Shown piece after piece: positions 1 through 12,143 of a DNA stretch of 64,000 nt. The notes under the pieces were generated by a model, which saw only the letters and a program-made list of their open reading frames with translations, searched no databases and was not told the origin of the DNA. Numbering within the stretch: position 1 is the stretch's first letter; each line of letters opens with the position of its first letter. The DNA is from Auanema rhodensis (lineage: Eukaryota; Nematoda; Chromadorea; Rhabditida; Rhabditidae): assembly GCA_964057225.1 (NCBI GenBank), contig CAXKVF010000085.1:239303-303302 (forward strand), given 5' to 3'. The position numbers and the translations under genes are program-made.

Positions 1-23
1 TGTGCACTTGGTATGTAACTCGC

Positions 24-33
24 TTCACGTGAA
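24..33. other. Perfect 10-bp palindrome TTCACGTGAA with CACGTG core (one per monomer)
   Basis: Each full unit, and also both truncated units, carries this palindrome at phase 24-33. It is among the least variable stretches of the monomer: I noticed only rare changes, such as the G31-to-A units near 11821, 12711, 12887 and 13758, and a two-base insertion near 35931. CACGTG is the core site of bHLH/bZIP factors (E-box/G-box). Binding here is speculation; the conservation is seen. Confidence 0.7.
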
Positions 34-85
34 AGATAAAGAGATGCGGTTTTCAAAATTAGATTCCTCATGTCCATATTAGTCT

Positions 86-99
86 AAAAACAAATTTTT
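86..99. other. A-tract/T-tract block (intrinsic bend or nucleosome-phasing candidate)
   Basis: Phase 86-99 reads five A, a C, three A and five T, a poly-purine to poly-pyrimidine step expected to be intrinsically curved or stiff. It recurs every 176 bp, close to a nucleosome repeat length, so it could phase nucleosomes. The C at 91 is A in a few units (near 3611 and 8539), making an unbroken A run. Phases 91 and 92 are variable in the first 3 kb (G92, T92). The minus strand also reads AATAAA here, the polyadenylation hexamer, in nearly every unit; this is probably incidental. Confidence 0.5.
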
Positions 100-112
100 A
101 TTGATATTGGTG

Positions 113-125
113 CATGGTAACCATG
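113..125. other. Dyad symmetry CATGGT-A-ACCATG (one per full monomer)
   Basis: Six-base arms flank a single A, giving a nearly perfect palindrome that also forms a GGTNACC site. In units with T at phase 112 (TTCATGG) the arms grow to seven bases, 112-118 and 120-126. Units with C124 (CCACGAC, near 1883, 2235, 2763, 3115 and 14202) break the right arm. The two 89-bp truncated units lack the dyad altogether. Short dyads able to form cruciforms are reported to be enriched in centromeres without CENP-B boxes; relevance here is inference. Confidence 0.6.
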
Positions 126-137
126 ACTTTGAAATTT

Positions 138-143
138 ACGTGA
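138..143 (+). other. Third ACGTGA copy per monomer (TTTACGTGAAC)
   Basis: ACGTGA occurs three times per unit, at phases 27, 138 and 171. Start-to-start spacings around the unit are 111, 33 and 32 bases, so three motifs sit about three helical turns apart across the unit junction, followed by a longer gap. All three survive in the truncated 89-bp units. This could reflect an old internal duplication or a repeated protein site; the sequence alone does not decide. Confidence 0.5.
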
Positions 144-145
144 AC

Positions 146-165
146 TTTAATTTATGCTAATTAAA
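146..165. other. Inverted repeat TTTAATT / AATTAAA with 6-base spacer
   Basis: The seven-base arms at phase 146-152 and 159-165 are exact reverse complements around TATGCT. In A153 units (TTAATTAATGC, mainly 19.1-32.4 kb) base 153 pairs with T158, so the arms become eight bases around ATGC. The same change creates a TTAATTAA site at phase 147-154 that the usual monomer lacks. Confidence 0.6.
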
Positions 166-169
166 TGTA

Positions 170-177
170 CACGTGAT
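170..177 (-). other. CACGTGAT box across the unit junction; minus strand matches the yeast CDEI pattern
   Basis: The bases at phase 170-176 plus the first base of the next unit read CACGTGAT, whose reverse complement ATCACGTG fits RTCACRTG, the CDEI pattern bound by Cbf1 in budding-yeast point centromeres. It recurs in most units. Two variant classes break it: T173 (near 525, 3692, 8620 and repeatedly in 9-13.6 kb) and T170 (near 14777, 15305, 15832, 18472, 20057, 20409, 20585, 23752, 24104, 24280 and 40301). Since this array is not a point centromere, the match may be coincidental. Confidence 0.4.
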
Positions 178-1760
178 GTGCACTTGGTATGTAACTCGCT
201 TCACGTGAAAGATAAAGAGATGCGGTTTTCAAAATTAGATTCCTCATGTCCATATTAGTCTAAAAACAAATTTTTATTGATATTGGTGCATGGTAACCAT
301 GACTTTGAAATTTACGTGAACTTTAATTTATGCTAATTAAATGTACACGTGATGTGCACTTGGTATGTAACTCGCTTCACGTGAAAGATAAAGAGATGCG
401 GTTTTCAAAATTAGATTCCCCATGTCCATATTAGTCTACAAAAAAATTTTTATTGATATTGGTGCATGGTAACCATGACTTTGAAATTTACGTGAACTTT
501 AATTTATGCTAATTAAATGTACACTTGATGTGCACTTGGTATGTAACTCGCTTCACGTGAAAGATAAAGAGATGCGGTTTTCAAAATTAGATTCCCCATG
601 TCCATATTAGTCTAAAAACAAATTTTTATTGATATTGGTGCATGGTAACCATGACTTTGAAATTTACGTGAACTTTAATTTATGCTAATTAAATGTACAC
701 GTGATGTGCACTTGGTATGTAACTCGCTTCACGTGAAAGATAAAGAGATGCGGTTTTCAAAATTAGATTCCCCATGTCCATATTAGTCTAAAAACAAATT
801 TTTATTGATATTGGTTCATGGTAACCATGACTTTGAAATTTACGTGAACTATAATTTATGCTAATTAAATGTACACGTGATGTGCACTTGGTATGTAACT
901 CGCTTCACGTGAAAGATAAAGAGATGCGGTTTTCAAAATTAGATTCCCCATGTCCATATTAGTCTAAAAACAAATTTTTATTGATATTGCTTCATGGTAA
1001 CCATGACTTTGAAATTTACGTGAGCTTTAATTTATGCTAATTAAATGTACACGTGATGTGCACTTGGTATGTAACTTGCTTCACGTGAAAGATAAAGAGA
1101 TGCGGTTTTCAAAATTAGATTCCCCATGTCAATATTAGTCTAAAAACAAATTTTTATTGATATTGGTGCGTGGTAACCATGACTTTGAAATTTACGTGAA
1201 CTTTAATTTATGCTAATTAAATGTACACGTGATGTGCACTTGGTATGTAACTCGCTTCACGTGAAAGATAAAGAGATGCGGTTTTCAAAATTAGATTCCC
1301 CATGTCCATATTAGTCTAAAAACAAAATTTTATTGATATTGGTGCATGGTAACCATGACTTTGAAATTTACGTGAACTTTAATTTATGCTAATTAAATGT
1401 ACACGTGATGTGCACTTGGTATGTAACTCGCTTCACGTGAAAGATAAAGAGATGCGGTTTTCAAAATTAGATTCCCCATGTCCATATTAGTCTAAAAACA
1501 AATTTTTATTGATATTGGTGCATGGTAACCATGACTTTGAAATTTACGTGAACTTTAATTTATGCTAATTAAATGTACACGTGATGTGCACTTGGTATGT
1601 AACTCGCTTCACGTGAAAGATAAAGAGATGCGGTTTTCAAAATTAGATTCCTCATGTCCATATTAGTCTAAAAACAAATTTTTATTGATATTGGTGCATG
1701 GTAACCATGACTTTGAAATTTACGTGAACTTTAATTTATGCTAATTAAATGTACACGTGA

Positions 1761-3520
1761 TGTGCACTTGGTATGTAACTCGCTTCACGTGAAAGATAAA
1801 GAGATGCGGTTTTCAAAGTTAGATTCCCCATGTCCATATTAGTCTAAAAACGAATTTTTATTGATATTGGTGCATGGTAACCACGACTTTGAAATTTACG
1901 TGAACTTTAATTTATGCTAATTAAATGTACACGTGATGTGCACTTGGTATGTAACTCGCTTCACGTGAAAGATAAAGAGATGCGGTTTTCAAAATTAGAT
2001 TCCCCATGTCCATATTAGTCTAAAAACTAATTTTTATTGATATTGGTGCATGGTAACCATGACTTTGAAATTTACGTGAACTTTAATTTATGCTAATTAA
2101 ATGTACACGTGATGTGCACTTGGTATGTAACTCGCTTCACGTGAAAGATAAAGAGATGCGGTTTTCAAAATTAGATTCCCCATGTCCATATTAGTCTAAA
2201 AACGAATTTTTATTGATATTGGTGCATGTTAACCACGACTTTGAAATTTACGTGAACTTTAATTTATGCTAATTAAATGTACACGTGATGTGCACTTGGT
2301 ATGTAACTCGCTTCACGTGAAAGATAAAGAGATGCGGTTTTCAAAATTAGATTCCTCATGTCCATATTAGTCTAAAAACAAATTTTTATTGATATTGGTG
2401 CATGGTAACCATGACTTTGAAATTTACGTGAACTTTAATTTATGCTAATTAAATGTACACGTGATGTGCACTTGGTATGTAACTCGCTTCACGTGAAAGA
2501 TAAAGAGATGCGGTTTTCAAAATTAGATTCCTCATGTCCATATTAGTCTAAAAACAAATTTTTATTGATATTGGTGCATGGTAACCATGATTTTGAAATT
2601 TACGTGAACTTTAATTTATGCTAATTAAATGTACACGTGATGTGCACTTGGTATGTAACTCGCTTCACGTGAAAGATAAAGAGATGCGGTTTTCAAAGTT
2701 AGATTCCCCATGTCCATATTAGTCTAAAAACGAATTTTTGTTGATATTGGTGCATGGTAACCACGACTTTGAAATTTACGTGAACTTTAATTTATGCTAA
2801 TTAAATGTACACGTGATGTGCACTTGGTATGTAACTCGCTTCACGTGAAAGATAAAGAGATGCGGTTTTCAAAATTAGATTCCCCATGTCCATATTAGTC
2901 TAAAAACTAATTTTTATTGATATTGGTGCATGGTAACCATGACTTTGAAATTTACGTGAACTTTAATTTATGCTAATTAAATGTACACGTGATGTGCACT
3001 TGGTATGTAACTCGCTTCACGTGAAAGATAGAGAGATGCGGTTTTCAAAATTAGATTCCCCATGTCCATATTAGTCTAAAAACGAATTTTTATTGATATT
3101 GGTGCATGGTAACCACGACTTTGAAATTTACGTGAACTTTAATTTATGCTAATTAAATGTACACGTGATGTGCACTTGGTATGTAACTCGCTTCACGTGA
3201 AAGATAAAGAGATGCGGTTTTCAAAATTAGATTCCTCATGTCCATATTAGTCTAAAAACAAATTTTTATTGATATTGGTGCATGGTAACCATGACTTTGA
3301 AATTTACGTGAACTTTAATTTATGCTAATTAAATGTACACGTGATGTGCACTTGGTATGTAACTCGCTTCACGTGAAAGATAAAGAGATGCGGTTTTCAA
3401 AATTAGATTCCTCATGTCCATATTAGTCTAAAAACAAATTTTTATTGATATTGGTGCATGGTAACCATGATTTTGAAATTTACGTGAACTTTAATTTATG
3501 CTAATTAAATGTACACGTGA
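1761..3520 (+). repeat. 5-mer tandem duplication (880 bp x 2)
   Basis: Copies 1761-2640 and 2641-3520 share the same order of marked units: (1) G58 with G92 and C124; (2) T92; (3) G92 with C124; (4) T68; (5) T68 with T127. Small private changes, such as GTTAACC at 2228 and GATAGAG near 3029, show that the copies have diverged slightly since duplication. Confidence 0.85.
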
Positions 3521-4400
3521 TGTGCACTTGGTATGTAACTCGCTTCACGTGAAAGATAAAGAGATGCGGTTTTCAAAATTAGATTCCCTATGTCCATATT
3601 AGTCTAAAAAAAAATTTTTATTGATATTGGTGCATGGTAACCATGACTTTGAAATTTACGTGAACTTTAATTTATGCTAATTAAATGTACACTTGATGTG
3701 CACTTGGTATGTAACTCGCTTCACGTGAAAGATAAAGAGATGCGGTTTTCAAAATTAGATTCCCCATGTCCATATTAGTCTAAAAACAAATTTTTATTGA
3801 TATTGGTGCATGGTAACCATGACTTTGAAATTTACGTGAACTTTAATTTATGCTAATTAAATGTACACGTGATGTGCACTTGGTATGTAACTCGCTTCAC
3901 GTGAAAGATAAAGAGATGCGGTTTTCAAAATTAGATTCCCCATGTCCATATTAGTCTAAAAACAAATTTTTATTGATATTGCTTCATGGTAACCATGACT
4001 TTGAAATTTACGTGAACTTTAATTTATGCTAATTAAATGTACACGTGATGTGCACTTGGTATGTAACTCGCTTCACGTGAAAGATAAAGAGATGCGGTTT
4101 TCAAAATTAGATTCCCCATGTCCATATTAGTCTAAAAACAAATTTTTATTGATATTGGTGCATGGTAACCATGACTTTGAAATTTACGTGAACTTTAATT
4201 TATGCTAATTAAATGTACACGTGATGTGCACTTGGTATGTAACTCGCTTCACGTGAAAGATAAAGAGATGCGGTTTTCAAAATTAGATTCCCCATGTCCA
4301 TATTAGTCTAAAAACAAATTTTTATTGATATTGGTGCATGGTAACCATGACTTTGAAATTTACGTGAACTTTAATTTATGCTAATTAAATGTACACGTGA

Positions 4401-7400
4401 TGTGCACTTGGTATGTAACTCGCTTCACGTGAAAGATAAAGAGATGCGGTTTTCAAAATTAGATTCCTCATGTCCATATTAGTCTAAAAACAAATTTTTA
4501 TTGATATTGGTGCATGGTAACCATGACTTTGAAATTTACGTGAACTTTAATTTATGCTAATTAAATGTACACGTGATGTGCACTTGGTATGTAACTCGCT
4601 TCACGTGAAAGATAAAGAGATGCGGTTTTCAAAATTAGATTCCCCATGTCCATATTAGTCTAAAAACAAATTTTTATTGATATTGGTGCATGGTAACCAT
4701 GACTTTGAAATTTACGTGAACTTTAATTTATGCTAATTAAATGTACACGTGATGTGCACTTGGTATGTAACTCGCTTCACGTGAAAGATAAAGAGATGCG
4801 GTTTTCAAAATTAGATTCCTCATGTCCATATTAGTCTAAAAACAAATTTTTATTGATATTGGTGCATGGTAACCATGACTTTGAAATTTACGTGAACTTT
4901 AATTTATGCTAATTAAATGTACACGTGATGTGCACTTGGTATGTAACTCGCTTCACGTGAAAGATAAAGAGATGCGGTTTTCAAAATTAGATTCCCCATG
5001 TCCATATTAGTCTAAAAACAAATTTTTATTGATATTGGTGCATGGTAACCATGATTTTGAAATTTACGTGAACTTTAATTTATGCTAATTAAATGTACAC
5101 GTGATGTGCACTTGGTATGTAACTCGCTTCACGTGAAAGATAAAGAGATGCGGTTTTCAAAATTAGATTCCCCATGTCCATATTAGTCTAAAAACAAATT
5201 TTTATTGATATTGGTTCATGGTAACCATGACTTTGAAATTTACGTGAACTTTAATTTATGCTAATTAAATGTACACGTGATGTGCACTTGGTATGTAACT
5301 CGCTTCACGTGAAAGATAAAGAGATGCGGTTTTCAAAATTAGATTCCCCATGTCCATATTAGTCTAAAAACAAATTTTTATTGATATTGGTGCATGGTAA
5401 CCATGACTTTGAAATTTACGTGAACTTTAATTTATGCTAATTAAATGTACACGTGATGTGCACTTGGTATGTAACTCGCTTCACGTGAAAGATAAAGAGA
5501 TGCGGTTTTCAAAATTAGATTCCCCATGTCCATATTAGTCTAAAAACAAATTTTTATTGATATTGGTGCATGGTAACCATGACTTTGAAATTTACGTGAA
5601 CTTTAATTTATGCTAATTAAATGTACACGTGATGTGCACTTGGTATGTAACTCGCTTCACGTGAAAGATAAAGAGATGCGGTTTTCAAAATTAGATTCCT
5701 CATGTCCATATTAGTCTAAAAACAAATTTTTATTGATATTGGTGCATGGTAACCATGACTTTGAAATTTACGTGAACTTTAATTTATGCTAATTAAATGT
5801 ACACGTGATGTGCACTTGGTATGTAACTCGCTTCACGTGAAAGATAAAGAGATGCGGTTTTCAAAATTAGATTCCCCATGTCCATATTAGTCTAAAAACA
5901 AATTTTTATTGATATTGGTGCATGGTAACCATGACTTTGAAATTTACGTGAACTTTAATTTATGCTAATTAAATGTACACGTGATGTGCACTTGGTATGT
6001 AACTCGCTTCACGTGAAAGATAAAGAGATGCGGTTTTCAAAATTAGATTCCTCATGTCCATATTAGTCTAAAAACAAATTTTTATTGATATTGGTGCATG
6101 GTAACCATGACTTTGAAATTTACGTGAACTTTAATTTATGCTAATTAAATGTACACGTGATGTGCACTTGGTATGTAACTCGCTTCACGTGAAAGATAAA
6201 GAGATGCGGTTTTCAAAATTAGATTCCCCATGTCCATATTAGTCTAAAAACAAATTTTTATTGATATTGGTGCATGGTAACCATGATTTTGAAATTTACG
6301 TGAACTTTAATTTATGCTAATTAAATGTACACGTGATGTGCACTTGGTATGTAACTCGCTTCACGTGAAAGATAAAGAGATGCGGTTTTCAAAATTAGAT
6401 TCCCCATGTCCATATTAGTCTAAAAACAAATTTTTATTGATATTGGTTCATGGTAACCATGACTTTGAAATTTACGTGAACTTTAATTTATGCTAATTAA
6501 ATGTACACGTGATGTGCACTTGGTATGTAACTCGCTTCACGTGAAAGATAAAGAGATGCGGTTTTCAAAATTAGATTCCCCATGTCCATATTAGTCTAAA
6601 AACAAATTTTTATTGATATTGGTGCATGGTAACCATGACTTTGAAATTTACGTGAACTTTAATTTATGCTAATTAAATGTACACGTGATGTGCACTTGGT
6701 ATGTAACTCGCTTCACGTGAAAGATAAAGAGATGCGGTTTTCAAAATTAGATTCCCCATGTCCATATTAGTCTAAAAACAAATTTTTATTGATATTGGTG
6801 CATGGTAACCATGACTTTGAAATTTACGTGAACTTTAATTTATGCTAATTAAATGTACACGTGATGTGCACTTGGTATGTAACTCGCTTCACGTGAAAGA
6901 TAAAGAGATGCGGTTTTCAAAATTAGATTCCTCATGTCCATATTAGTCTAAAAACAAATTTTTATTGATATTGGTGCATGGTAACCATGACTTTGAAATT
7001 TACGTGAACTTTAATTTATGCTAATTAAATGTACACGTGATGTGCACTTGGTATGTAACTCGCTTCACGTGAAAGATAAAGAGATGCGGTTTTCAAAATT
7101 AGATTCCTCATGTCCATATTAGTCTAAAAACAAATTTTTATTGATATTGGTGCATGGTAACCATGACTTTGAAATTTACGTGAACTTTAATTTATGCTAA
7201 TTAAATGTACACGTGATGTGCACTTGGTATGTAACTCGCTTCACGTGAAAGATAAAGAGATGCGGTTTTCAAAATTAGATTCCCCATGTCCATATTAGTC
7301 TAAAAACAAATTTTTATTGATATTGGTGCATGGTAACCATGACTTTGAAATTTACGTGAACTTTAATTTATGCTAATTAAATGTACACGTGATGTGCACT

Positions 7401-7920
7401 TGGTATGTAACTCGCTTCACGTGAAAGATAAAGAGATGCGGTTTTCAAAATTAGATTCCTCATGTCCATATTAGTCTAAAAACAAATTTTTATTGATATT
7501 GGTGCATGGTAACCATGACTTTGAAATTTACGTGAACTTTAATTTATGCTAATTAAATGTACACGTGATGTGCACTTGGTATGTAACTCGCTTCACGTGA
7601 AAGATAAAGAGATGCGGTTTTCAAAATTAGATTCCCCATGTCCATATTAGTCTAAAAACAAATTTTTATTGATATTGGTGCATGGTAACCATGATTTTGA
7701 AATTTACGTGAACTTTAATTTATGCTAATTAAATGTACACGTGATGTGCACTTGGTATGTAACTCGCTTCACGTGAAAGATAAAGAGATGCGGTTTTCAA
7801 AATTAGATTCCCCATGTCCATATTAGTCTAAAAACAAATTTTTATTGATATTGGTTCATGGTAACCATGACTTTGAAATTTACGTGAACTTTAATTTATG
7901 CTAATTAAATGTACACGTGA
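4401..7920 (+). repeat. 7-mer higher-order repeat (1232 bp), nearly three copies
   Basis: The unit order T68 / plain / T68 / T127 (CCATGATTTT) / T112 / plain / plain occurs at 4401-5632 and 5633-6864. After one extra T68 unit at 6865-7040, the first five units of the cycle return at 7041-7920. The following unit, at 7921, carries GCTTCATGG, ending the pattern. This is a true higher-order repeat, with two-plus copies of a fixed monomer order. Confidence 0.85.
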
Positions 7921-8800
7921 TGTGCACTTGGTATGTAACTCGCTTCACGTGAAAGATAAAGAGATGCGGTTTTCAAAATTAGATTCCCCATGTCCATATT
8001 AGTCTAAAAACAAATTTTTATTGATATTGCTTCATGGTAACCATGACTTTGAAATTTACGTGAACTTTAATTTATGCTAATTAAATGTACACGTGATGTG
8101 CACTTGGTATGTAACTCGCTTCACGTGAAAGATAAAGAGATGCGGTTTTCAAAATTAGATTCCCCATGTCCATATTAGTCTAAAAACAAATTTTTATTGA
8201 TATTGGTGCATGGTAACCATGACTTTGAAATTTACGTGAACTTTAATTTATGCTAATTAAATGTACACGTGATGTGCACTTGGTATGTAACTCGCTTCAC
8301 GTGAAAGATAAAGAGATGCGGTTTTCAAAATTAGATTCCTCATGTCCATATTAGTCTAAAAACAAATTTTTATTGATATTGGTGCATGGTAACCATGATT
8401 TTGAAATTTACGTGAACTTTAATTTATGCTAATTAAATGTACACGTGATGTGCACTTGGTATGTAACTCGCTTCACGTGAAAGATAAAGAGATGCGGTTT
8501 TCAAAATTAGATTCCCCATGTCCATATTAGTCTAAAAAAAAATTTTTATTGATATTGGTGCATGGTAACCATGACTTTGAAATTTACGTGAACTTTAATT
8601 TATGCTAATTAAATGTACACTTGATGTGCACTTGGTATGTAACTCGCTTCACGTGAAAGATAAAGAGATGCGGTTTTCAAAATTAGATTCCCCATGTCCA
8701 TATTAGTCTAAAAACAAATTTTTATTGATATTGGTTCATGGTAACCATGACTTTGAAATTTACGTGAACTTTAATTTATGCTAATTAAATGTACACGTGA

Positions 8801-11087
8801 TGTGCACTTGGTATGTAACTCGCTTCACGTGAAAGATAAAGAGATGCGGTTTTCAAAATTAGATTCCCCATGTCCATATTAGTCTAAAAACAAATTTTTA
8901 TTGATATTGCTTCATGGTAACCATGACTTTGAAATTTACGTGAACTTTAATTTATGCTAATTAAATGTACACGTGATGTGCACTTGGTATGTAACTCGCT
9001 TCACGTGAAAGATAAAGAGATGCGGTTTTCAAAATTAGATTCCCCATGTCCATATTAGTCTAAAAACAAATTTTTATTGATATTGGTGCATGGTAACCAT
9101 GACTTTGAAATTTACGTGAACTTTAATTTATGCTAATTAAATGTACACGTGATGTGCACTTGGTATGTAACTCGCTTCACGTGAAAGATAAAGAGATGCG
9201 GTTTTCAAAATTAGATTCCCCATGTCCATATTAGTCTAAAAACAAATTTTTATTGATATTGGTGCATGGTAACCATGACTTTGAAATTTACGTGAACTTT
9301 AATTTATGCTAATTAAATGTACACTTGATGTGCACTTGGTATGTAACTCGCTTCACGTGAAAGATGAAGAGATGCGGTTCTCAAAATTAGATTCCCCATG
9401 TCCATATTAGTCTAAAAACAAATTTTTATTGATATTGGTGCATGGTAACCATGACTTTGAAATTTACGTGAACTTTAATTTATGCTAATTAAATGTACAC
9501 GTGATGTGCACTTGGTATGTAACTCGCTTCACGTGAAAGATAAAGAGATGCGGTTTTCAAAATTAGATTCCCCATGTCCATATTAGTCTAAAACAAATTT
9601 TTATTGATATTGGTTCATGGTAACCATGACTTTGAAATTTACGTGAACTTTAATTTATGCTAATTAAATGTACACGTGATGTGCACTTGGTATGTAACTC
9701 GCTTCACGTGAAAGATAAAGAGATGCGGTTTTCAAAATTAGATTCCCCATGTCCATATTAGTCTAAAAACAAATTTTTATTGATATTGGTGCATGGTAAC
9801 CATGACTTTGAAATTTACGTGAACTTTAATTTATGCTAATTAAATGTACACGTGATGTGCACTTGGTATGTAACTCGCTTCACGTGAAAGATAAAGAGAT
9901 GCGGTTTTCAAAATTAGATTCCCCATGTCCATATTAGTCTAAAAACAAATTTCTATTGATATTGGTGCATGGTAACCATGACTTTGAAATTTACGTTAAC
10001 TTTAATTTATGCTAATTAAATGTACACTTGATGTGCACTTGGTATGTAACTCTCTTCACGTGAAAGATGAAGAGATGCGGTTTTCAAAATTAGATTCCCC
10101 ATGTCCATATTAGTCTAAAAACAAATTTTTATTAATATTGGTGCATGGTAACCATGACTTTGAAATTTACGTGAACTTTAATTTATGCTAATTAAATGTA
10201 CACGTGATGTGCACTTGGTATGTAACTCGCTTCACGTGAAAGATAAAGAGATGCGGTTTTCAAAATTAGATTCCCCATGTCCATATTAGTCTAAAAACAA
10301 ATTTTTATTGATATTGGTGCATGGTAACCATGACTTTGAAATTTACGTGAACTTTAATTTATGCTAATTAAATGTACACGTGATGTGCACTTGGTATGTA
10401 ACTCGCTTCACGTGAAAGATAAAGAGATGCGGTTTTCAAAATTAGATTCCCCATGTCCATATTAGTCTAAAAACAAATTTTTATTGATATTGCTTCATGG
10501 TAACCATGACTTTGAAATTTACGTGAACTTTAATTTATGCTAATTAAATGTACACGTGATGTGCACTTGGTATGTAACTCGCTTCACGTGAAAGATAAAG
10601 AGATGCGGTTTTCAAAATTAGATTCCCCATGTCCATATTAGTCTAAAAACAAATTTTTATTGATATTGGTGCATGGTAACCATGACTTTGAAATTTACGT
10701 GAACTTTAATTTATGCTAATTAAATGTACACGTGATGTGCACTTGGTATGTAACTCGCTTCACGTGAAAGATAAAGAGATGCGGTTTTCAAAATTAGATT
10801 CCCCATGTCCATATTAGTCTAAAAACAAATTTTTATTGATATTGGTGCATGGTAACCATGACTTTGAAATTTACGTGAACTTTAATTTATGCTAATTAAA
10901 TGTACACTTGATGTGCACTTGGTATGTAACTCGCTTCACGTGAAAGATGAAGAGATGCGGTTCTCAAAATTAGATTCCCCATGTCCATATTAGTCTAAAA
11001 ACAAATTTTTATTGATATTGGTGCATGGTAACCATGACTTTGAAATTTACGTGAACTTTAATTTATGCTAATTAAATGTACACGTGA
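8801..11087 (+). repeat. Duplicated 4-unit block, copies 1583 bp apart
   Basis: Units at 8801, 8977, 9153 and 9329 (GCTTCATGG; plain; T173; G38 plus C52) match units at 10384, 10560, 10736 and 10912. The spacing is nine units less one base, because the unit at 9505 lacks one A near 9594. Similar G38/C52/T173 units recur at 11792 and 12672-12848, so this zone shares one local variant pool. Confidence 0.65.
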
Positions 11088-12143
11088 TGTGCACTTGGTA
11101 TGTAACTCGCTTCACGTGAAAGATAAAGAGATGCGGTTTTCAAAATTAGATTCCCCATGTCCATATTAGTCTAAAAACAAATTTTTATTGATATTGGTGC
11201 ATGGTAACCATGACTTTGAAATTTACGTGAACTTTAATTTATGCTAATTAAATGTACACGTGATGTGCACTTGGTATGTAACTCGCTTCACGTGAAAGAT
11301 AAAGAAATGCGGTTTTCAAAATTAGATTCCCCATGTCCATATTAGTCTAAAAACAAATTTTTATTGATATTGGTGCATGGTAACCATGACTTTGAAATTT
11401 ACGTGAACTTTAATTTATGCTAATTAAATGTACACTTGATGTGCACTTGGTATGTAACTCGCTTCACGTGAAAGATGAAGAGATGCGGTTTTCAAAATTA
11501 GATTCCCCTTGTCCATATTAGTCTAAAAACAAATTTTTATTGATATTGGTGCATGGTAACCATGACTTTGAAATTTACGTGAACTTTAATTTATGCTAAT
11601 TAAATGTACACGTGATGTGCACTTGGTATGTAACTCGCTTCACGTGAAAGATAAAGAGATGCGGTTTTCAAAATTAGATTCCCCATGTCCATATTAGTCT
11701 AAAAACAAATTTTTATTGATATTGGTGCATGGTAACCATGACTTTGAAATTTACGTGAACTTTAATTTATGCTAATTAAATGTACACTTGATGTGCACTT
11801 GGTATGTAACTCGCTTCACGTAAAAGATGAAGAGATGCGGTTCTCAAAATTAGATTCCCCATGTCCATATTAGTCTAAAAACAAATTTTTATTGATATTG
11901 GTGCATGGTAACCATGACTTTGAAATTTACGTGAACTTTAATTTATGCTAATTAAATGTACACGTGATGTGCACTTGGTATGTAACTCGCTTCACGTGAA
12001 AGATAAAGAGATGCGGTTTTCAAAATTAGATTCCCCATGTCCATATTAGTCTAAAAACAAATTTTTATTGATATTGGTGCATCGTAACCATGACTTTGAA
12101 ATTTACGTGAACTTTAATTTATGCTAATTAAATGTACACGTGA

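Larger units (their letters stand above)
1..176 (+). repeat. Reference monomer used for phase numbering
   Basis: This first unit defines phase 1-176 for all entries. The consensus has 57 G/C of 176. Its layout is: GTGCAC palindrome at 2-7; perfect 10-bp palindrome TTCACGTGAA at 24-33; A-tract/T-tract block at 86-99; 13-bp near-palindrome CATGGTAACCATG at 113-125; ACGTGA at 138-143; inverted repeat with arms 146-152 and 159-165; TGTACA palindrome at 166-171; CACGTG at 170-175. This copy carries T at phase 68, where most of the array has C. The period equals 2 modulo 3 and stop codons are frequent on both strands, so no reading frame can run through successive units. Confidence 0.95.

Noticed and set aside
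1-176. Alpha satellite or a CENP-B box
   Set aside because: The unit has similar length (176 versus 171) but I see no TTCG....A..CGGG core and no resemblance to alpha satellite.
1-176. Brassicaceae or other named plant 176-180 bp centromere satellites
   Set aside because: Only the length agrees; I recall no sequence match and will not name a family on length alone.
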